A stretch of 8,525 bases of DNA from Promethearchaeota archaeon (GTDB lineage: Archaea; Asgardarchaeota; Lokiarchaeia; Sigynarchaeales; SOKP01): positions 1 to 8,525 of the forward strand of contig JAUXAJ010000231.1 of the NCBI GenBank assembly GCA_030620005.1. Reading direction: 5' to 3'. The notes beneath the pieces were generated by a model. That model did not search any database. It was not told the origin of the DNA and saw nothing but the letters and a program-made list of their open reading frames with translations. Every line of letters begins with the position of its first letter. The stretch's first letter is position 1. Below are positions 4,886-8,525 of this stretch, one piece after another. The translations under genes and the position numbers were made by a program.

Positions 4886-5509
4886 ATGTCAACAAAAACA
4901 ACTAAACGGTCAAATAACAAAAAAGAGAAAAAAAAATCATTTTTTTCTAACATCAAGCTTAAATTGACGAATTATTTCAAGGCCGATATAAACTATGTCC
5001 AAATGAGACTTCGCGTAGAAAAAATCACGAGTGAATTTGAGGAAAATATAAAAAAAGATATTGAATCTAAAATCATCCGAGCAGAGATTCGTGAAGCAGT
5101 CAAGAATGATGTTGAGACTTTAATAGATATACGCTCACGATCGTGGCATTCTACAACCATGCCGTATCATCCTATGAAAAAAAAGTCTTTTTTAAAATTA
5201 TTTGATGATACAGACATCATTATTTTGATTGCAAAAGTTAATAATATTGATAGTGGGTTCATCATCTCATATTTTACCGGAAAACACAAAGAATTTGGCG
5301 TAATAGCAGGATTAGGTGTCGTTCCAGAACTTCAGCGTCAAGGCTTAGGTAAGATTTTAGGAATGGCTGGTTGGAACTACTTTAAAAATAGAAACGTTAA
5401 AGAGCTTAGATGTAAGGTCTACAAGTATAATAAGAAATCTTACCAATTTATAAAAGCGCTTGGTTTTGAAGAATACGAAGAAGATGAAATAACTTGGAAA
5501 ATCTTTTAA
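4886..5509 (+). CDS. GNAT-family N-acetyltransferase with a basic N-terminal extension
   Basis: Residues about 66-207 form a GNAT domain that transfers the acetyl group of acetyl-CoA to an amine. Acetyl-CoA-binding motif A is GLGVVPELQRQGLGKILG (about 142-159), with Q150-R151-Q152-G153-L154-G155 as the pyrophosphate loop, and motif B is SYQFIKALGFEEYEEDE (about 185-201). The substrate cannot be told; the layout resembles small-molecule or protein N-terminal acetylases. Residues 1-65 are an added Lys-rich segment (about ten Lys in the first 20) followed by a charged helix, with no membrane segment; it could bind nucleic acid or a partner. Start ATG 4886 has no Shine-Dalgarno; the AATATATG sequence about 30 bp upstream, inside the pinA remnant, may be its TATA box. 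It lies 11 bp after the remnant pinA tail. Family sure, role unknown. Confidence 0.85.
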   Translation: MSTKTTKRSNNKKEKKKSFFSNIKLKLTNYFKADINYVQMRLRVEKITSEFEENIKKDIESKIIRAEIREAVKNDVETLIDIRSRSWHSTTMPYHPMKKKSFLKLFDDTDIIILIAKVNNIDSGFIISYFTGKHKEFGVIAGLGVVPELQRQGLGKILGMAGWNYFKNRNVKELRCKVYKYNKKSYQFIKALGFEEYEEDEITWKIF

Positions 5510-5536
5510 ACTCATTTTGAAAAAGGTATTCAAATT

Positions 5537-5692
5537 TTAAATTTCTAAAGGAGGTAATGGTGGTATGTGCTCATCCTTCCATTCCTCAATTATTGGATGA
5601 TCCCCCCACTCTGAAGGAATTTTTGAATAATTACCAAATTTTTCAAGATCTCTTTCAAAAGCTTTAATATTTAATTAAAAATTAAGGAACAT
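5537..5692 (-). pseudogene. Short coding-looking frame with a TAA at codon 6, about 45 aa after it
   Basis: Reading the minus strand from ATG 5692, five residues (MFLNF) are followed by TAA (5677-5675), then 45 codons to the TAA at 5537-5539. The longer part has a protein-like composition: LNIKAFERDLEKFGNYSKIP, then SEWGDHPIIEEWKDEH, ending IPPLPPLEI. No ATG, GTG or TTG follows the internal stop, so it is a broken small gene, a gene starting at a rare codon such as ATT (5668), or a readthrough case. I do not recognise the family. It follows the zinc-ribbon-like gene on the same strand after 45 bp. A plus-strand ORF over the same bases (5557-5667, 36 codons) has AGGAGGT just before it, but that motif is the complement of the Pro-Pro codons here; the minus-strand reading looks better. 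Confidence 0.4.
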
Positions 5693-5710
5693 GAATCTAA
5701 TAGAATATTA

Positions 5711-5731
5711 AAGAAAAGAATAAATGAAAAA
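5711..5731 (-). terminator. U-rich region after the zinc-ribbon-like gene
   Basis: On the minus strand, T-rich runs (TTTTTCATTTATTCTTTTCTTT-like, interrupted) begin within 10-25 bp after the stop codon at 5738. This is a weak, composition-based terminator call. Confidence 0.25.
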
Positions 5732-5737
5732 TTAGTT

Positions 5738-5929
5738 TTATTTCGGGTTCCACTTCCCAATTTCCATTAAATATTTACCTAGATTTGTTTTTTTAAAGCA
5801 CTCTTCACAATGTTCAACGTATTTTATGACTTTTTCAGAACCATTTTCTTTTAAGCGTATCTCATGAGTAATAATTCGAGGAACAGTTCTATTGCAACAT
5901 TCTACTTTATATTCTTTTTCTTCTGACAT
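5738..5929 (-). CDS. Small zinc-ribbon-like protein (CC...CxxC), 63 aa, function unknown
   Basis: Two cysteine pairs, Cys11-Cys12 and Cys41-x2-Cys44 (HCEECFKK), are placed like the knuckles of a small zinc ribbon, with beta-strand-like sequence between (TVPRIITHEIRLKEN, then SEKVIKYVEH). The second half ends in a helix and GKWNPK. The first knuckle is CC and not CxxC, so metal binding is likely but not certain. There is no membrane segment or signal; it is probably cytoplasmic. I do not recognise the family. The start is the ATG at 5929, with a TATATA-like element about 31-36 bp upstream and no Shine-Dalgarno. It is separated from the sirtuin gene upstream by about 197 bp, so it probably has its own promoter. 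Confidence 0.65.
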   Translation of the reverse strand: MSEEKEYKVECCNRTVPRIITHEIRLKENGSEKVIKYVEHCEECFKKTNLGKYLMEIGKWNPK

Positions 5930-6126
5930 TTTAATATGATAGTATTTTATTCAAATATCTATATAATAATTTGATAGCTCTTACTTAAAATCAATTTTCT
6001 TAAATTTTTATAATCATTATGTTATTCTCTATTTTGTACGGTTGACACGAAAAATAATAAATTTAGGATTAGACAAACATTGTTCTTTAGACATTTCAAG
6101 ATCAGAGAAAACAATTCATGAGAAAT

Positions 6127-6903
6127 TTATAATTTTTCTTTTATATTAACTGCTTCCATCATTTCTTTCACTTTTTCTACTATTGGAGGAAAGACATCAG
6201 CAATTAAGTTTGAAAATCTCAAGTCCGCCACTCCGTCATAGGGCGTTTCCCCTTTATTTAAAATTATTAATTTAGCACCGTTATTTTTCGCTATTCCAGG
6301 CATGTTTGCTGCTGGAGTGACGACTAAAGACGAGCCAATGACAAAAAAGACATCAGAATTTTGGGATCTCTTCATTGATTCGTATAATTCATCCTCTGGC
6401 ATTGAATCTCCAAAATTAACAATGCTAGAAATAATTCTTCCGCCACAATCAGGACAATTTGGTTGACCTTTTCGAACTCGACTCGTCCTGTAACCCCTCC
6501 CCCATTTTTTCTTGTCCCATCCAGCATCTTCAAAAGTCATCTTTTTTCCGCAATTCAAGCATTTCATGAAATAATGATTCCCATGCAGCTCTGCAAGTCT
6601 CTCGAATGGGATGCCAGATTTTGCATGGAGCCCATCAACATTTTGAGAGATTAAGTAATCCAATTTGCCCATTTCTAATAATTCTACAATCAAATAATGC
6701 CCCATATTAGGCTTTACTTGATTCCAGGGAACTTTTTGAGGTAAAGGTGGTAAGCCCTTATCTCGTCTCGTCCACACTCCATCTGGACCTTTAAAATCAT
6801 ACAATCCACTATCGGTGGAGATTCCAGCACCAGTGAATATTACAAGTTTTTTAGATTCTGCAATCCATTTTGCAGCTAAATTGATCTTCTCTTCTAATTC
6901 CAT
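6127..6903 (-). CDS. sir2: NAD-dependent protein deacylase, sirtuin of SIRT6/7-like type
   Basis: This 258-residue cytoplasmic protein should remove acyl groups from lysines using NAD+. Seen in order: NAD loop TGAGIST (24-30), the next loop DSGLYDFKGPDGVW (31-44), SQNVDGLHAKSG (86-97), catalytic His107 in ELHGNH, zinc ligands Cys115-x2-Cys118 and Cys150-x2-Cys153, NFGDSMPEDEL (163-172), and GSSLVVTPAANMP (190-202). The GPxGVW turn, LAELHGN, DSMP and ADLRF blocks follow human SIRT6 more closely than bacterial CobB. The usual GIPDFR reads GLYDFK, so Pro and the NAD-contacting Arg are replaced by Tyr and Lys. The ATG at 6903 has a TTATATTTA box about 24-30 bp upstream, so the mRNA is probably leaderless. 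It follows the PHP gene after 76 bp but has its own promoter and a T9 tract between. Likely targets are chromatin or metabolic proteins; that is inference. Confidence 0.9.
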   Translation of the reverse strand: MELEEKINLAAKWIAESKKLVIFTGAGISTDSGLYDFKGPDGVWTRRDKGLPPLPQKVPWNQVKPNMGHYLIVELLEMGKLDYLISQNVDGLHAKSGIPFERLAELHGNHYFMKCLNCGKKMTFEDAGWDKKKWGRGYRTSRVRKGQPNCPDCGGRIISSIVNFGDSMPEDELYESMKRSQNSDVFFVIGSSLVVTPAANMPGIAKNNGAKLIILNKGETPYDGVADLRFSNLIADVFPPIVEKVKEMMEAVNIKEKL

Positions 6904-6921
6904 ATTAAAAATAAAGATGTT

Positions 6922-6934
6922 AAATAAATATAAA
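6922..6934 (-). promoter_or_regulatory. TATA-like box of the sirtuin gene
   Basis: On the minus strand CTTTATATTTATT is centred about 25-27 bp before the ATG at 6903, with no Shine-Dalgarno after it. This fits a leaderless transcript independent of the PHP gene. Confidence 0.45.
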
Positions 6935-6941
6935 GATAATG

Positions 6942-6950
6942 AAAAAAAAA
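6942..6950 (-). terminator. T9 tract terminator after the PHP gene
   Basis: Nine consecutive As on the plus strand give T9 on the minus strand, about 30 bp beyond the PHP stop codon at 6980. It is the clearest terminator in the window and separates the PHP transcript from the sirtuin gene. Confidence 0.55.
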
Positions 6951-6979
6951 GGCAAGGACTAAATTCGGTGAATTATATA

Positions 6980-7723
6980 TCATTTAGAATGGTTCTCTAA
7001 TTTTTTTAAATCATCCATGAAAGCAATTAAATTATCTTCAAGATCATAAAACCTAAGCATGTCCCATGGTTCTTCTATATCAACCAAGCGTTTAATATTA
7101 TGAGAATCGCATCCTATAGCTACTGGTATGCGATGTTCTCTTAACTTCTCAAAAAATAGCTCGTTTCGGCGAGAATAATATTCGGGATATCTAGAATTGA
7201 ATTCAAAATAAATGTCATATTTTTTAAGAAATTGGATTAAAATATCAAGACTTCCGTGAATGAAATTAGAGGGATCAAAGTGAGCTAAACCTAAAATGGG
7301 AAAATATTCGTCTGAAGCTTTTTTTTTCCAGTTTTTAATGATGCTTGTAATAAATGCAATGCTTTCAGGACACTCTAAATACTCAAATAAAATTATATCG
7401 AATTCCTTGGCGTTTACATACTTTTGTATGAAATTCTTTGAACTCTCAAGATCGATTTCGATACCTCTGTAGAGTCTTAATTTTTTATTTTTAGAAGATC
7501 TTAGAAATTCTTGACAATCTCTAATTTCTTGTAAATACCTTGAGATTTTATCGCTATTATTTAAAGTAGGTATGACGCCTGCTTTCCATGAATTTGAGAA
7601 GTGATCAGTAATAGCAATGTGATCTAATCCTAGTTTGATTGATTTTAATACTATTTTAATTATGCTATTCTTCCCATCGCTAAAATTTGAATGAACATGA
7701 AGATTTATTTTTGGTATATCCAT
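6980..7723 (-). CDS. PHP-domain metal-dependent phosphoesterase
   Basis: The 247-residue protein carries the four PHP metal motifs in order: NLHVHSNFSDG (His9, His11, Asp16), ITDHFS (Asp40, His41), RGIEIDL (Glu89), GLAHFD (His148), and CDSH (Asp206, His208). These bind a two- or three-metal centre used to hydrolyse phosphate esters; histidinol phosphatases and PHP domains of polymerases share it. No other domain is fused to it. Substrate is unknown: no his-operon gene is nearby, and sequence alone does not separate histidinol-phosphatase-like from nucleotide or oligoribonuclease activity. Start ATG 7723; a TAAATTAT box about 24-33 bp upstream and no strong Shine-Dalgarno. It lies 61 bp after the membrane-protein gene on the same strand, and a T9 tract follows. 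Confidence 0.85.
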   Translation of the reverse strand: MDIPKINLHVHSNFSDGKNSIIKIVLKSIKLGLDHIAITDHFSNSWKAGVIPTLNNSDKISRYLQEIRDCQEFLRSSKNKKLRLYRGIEIDLESSKNFIQKYVNAKEFDIILFEYLECPESIAFITSIIKNWKKKASDEYFPILGLAHFDPSNFIHGSLDILIQFLKKYDIYFEFNSRYPEYYSRRNELFFEKLREHRIPVAIGCDSHNIKRLVDIEEPWDMLRFYDLEDNLIAFMDDLKKLENHSK

Positions 7724-7724
7724 C

Positions 7725-7736
7725 TTTTCATGAAAA
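7725..7736. promoter_or_regulatory. Perfect 12-bp palindrome next to the PHP start codon
   Basis: TTTTCATGAAAA begins 2 bp before the PHP start codon on the minus strand. If the gene is transcribed leaderless it would overlap the initiation site. A similar palindrome, AAATCATGATTT, lies before the ubiquitin-like gene, but TCATGA is also frequent inside coding sequence here, so a shared operator is doubtful. Confidence 0.2.
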
Positions 7737-7784
7737 ATAATTAAAAAATAATTTAGAGTTAAATTAGGAAAGTTGCGATATTTA

Positions 7785-8525
7785 TTAAAAGTTGAATATG
7801 TTAAAAATGTTGAAATAGAAGAAATATTCCCACAAAAGCAGTATAAATCCGAGACAGAAACAAGCTATCAAATATAGTAGTCGATTTTTAAATTTCTTCT
7901 TGAGATCTGGCGTCTTAAAATTTAGTTTAAAAGCCTCAATTATATTATTTATCGATTGTCTCATGATAATTTTATTTTTAGGTTTACTTTGGATGATGAA
8001 ATTTTTAAATTGCAAAACATCAGATTTAATGAAAAGAAAGTTATCAGGAACAACGATTTGAATAAACACGAGAAGCATGATAATGACGCCAGAAATAGTC
8101 ATGAATATTGCGTTATCTAATATATACACGATATTTCTCTCGTTAATAACCATCCAGCTCTGAATTATCTTAAAAGGGATGAATAAAAATATTATACCCG
8201 AGCAAGCCGCCCAGAACACCTCAAAATCGTAATGCAAGTATTTTTCTTCTCTTTTTGAACATTCTTTAAGAAAAAAATATCGTTGGTAATATTTTGATTG
8301 GATGCTATATCGAATCTCGTTTTTATTGTCACTATCAAGCGGAATGGGGAGTTTTCTTATTTCTTTTGAAAGTAAATAGGCGCCCATTATTAAGAGAACG
8401 TGACAAATCACGGTTTGAAACATGGCTAAAGTAGTCATGAAACTCACCACATTAAATATACCATACATCAAGAAGAAGAAAACTAAAAAAATGTTTCGCC
8501 TTGAGATGTTTTCGATAGGGTCGAT
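7785..8525 (-). CDS. Multi-spanning membrane protein, partial (N-terminus beyond the right edge)
   Basis: The frame stays open from the stop at 7785 to the right edge, 246 codons, so the TTG at 8471 or ATG at 8468 need not be the start; the preceding codons read IDPIENISRRNIFLVFFF, continuing straight into the first hydrophobic stretch. About four or five membrane segments are visible, counted from TTG 8471: one or two across -5 to 34, then about 85-112, 117-144 and 200-226. Between them are charged loops, including a Lys/Arg/Tyr-rich one (about 35-82) and a cytoplasmic-looking segment (about 145-198). The protein lacks recognisable catalytic or transporter motifs. Function unknown; it may be co-transcribed with the PHP gene 61 bp downstream. 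Hydrophobic Phe/Ile-rich composition is the only clear character. Confidence 0.75.
   Translation of the reverse strand: MDPIENISRRNIFLVFFFLMYGIFNVVSFMTTLAMFQTVICHVLLIMGAYLLSKEIRKLPIPLDSDNKNEIRYSIQSKYYQRYFFLKECSKREEKYLHYDFEVFWAACSGIIFLFIPFKIIQSWMVINERNIVYILDNAIFMTISGVIIMLLVFIQIVVPDNFLFIKSDVLQFKNFIIQSKPKNKIIMRQSINNIIEAFKLNFKTPDLKKKFKNRLLYLIACFCLGFILLLWEYFFYFNIFNIFNF

Noticed and set aside
5557..5667. 36-codon plus-strand ORF preceded by AGGAGGT
   Set aside because: The Shine-Dalgarno match is the complement of Pro-Pro codons in the minus-strand frame and sits only 1 nt before ATG; the peptide looks less protein-like than the opposite frame. Not excluded outright.
6463..7000. Two plus-strand ORFs of about 60 codons (6463-6654 and 6815-7000)
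   Set aside because: Both lie antisense to the sirtuin gene, whose motifs are complete, and show no domain or start signal of their own.
694..7736. Recurring TCATGA palindromes (694-703, 1074-1085, 7725-7736) as a shared operator
   Set aside because: The same hexamer also occurs several times inside coding sequence (for example near 5864, 6565, 7964, 8098 and 8437), so its intergenic copies are not clearly special.
1..8525. tRNA, rRNA, CRISPR array or insertion sequence
   Set aside because: No T-loop GGTTCGAATCC-like motif with a matching acceptor stem, no regularly spaced repeats and no transposase-like frame or terminal inverted repeats were found by eye on either strand.

Overview
The window is an AT-rich stretch of archaeal chromosome. 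The best guess for the host is an Asgard archaeon, probably Lokiarchaeia-like. The grounds are archaeal information-processing genes (tRNA-splicing endonuclease, PIN-domain/PilT-type ATPase of the PINA family), a [NiFe]-hydrogenase maturation endopeptidase, and eukaryote-like proteins: a ubiquitin-like protein ending in Gly-Gly-Phe and a sirtuin that reads most like the SIRT6/7 class. TATA-like elements sit about 24-36 bp upstream of many start codons, as expected for largely leaderless archaeal transcription. The lineage call is inference; no rRNA or other phylogenetic marker is present.

Left part (1-1500). A winged-helix regulator runs off the left edge on the minus strand (1-585). It is divergent from a 62-residue protein (771-959) made of a near-ideal heptad coiled coil and a proline-rich tail. 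Next comes an 85-codon ubiquitin-like gene (about 1139-1396) that has a good Shine-Dalgarno sequence but no ATG, GTG or TTG start; ATA is the likeliest initiator. T-tracts on both strands separate it from the convergent hycI-like gene.

Middle (1494-5509). The hycI-like gene (minus) is divergent from an overlapping endA-pinA pair (plus). The endA product has lost the usual catalytic His, and the PINA-like protein shows PIN and ATPase domains but no visible KH GxxG loop. Downstream is a 386-bp gap with a second, diverged copy of the last 22 codons of pinA plus its stop, lying 11 bp before a GNAT acetyltransferase gene. The gap looks like the scar of a former pinA-GNAT junction.

Right part (5510-8525, minus strand). 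In transcription order from the right edge: a multi-spanning membrane protein entering from beyond the edge, a PHP-domain phosphoesterase, the SIRT6-like sirtuin, a 63-residue CC/CxxC zinc-ribbon-like protein, and a short coding-looking frame broken by a TAA at codon 6.

No rRNA, tRNA, CRISPR array or insertion sequence was recognised. The items most worth a second look are the orphan ubiquitin-like gene with its unusual start, the His-less EndA coupled to a KH-less PINA, the pinA ghost tail, and the coiled-coil/polyproline microprotein.
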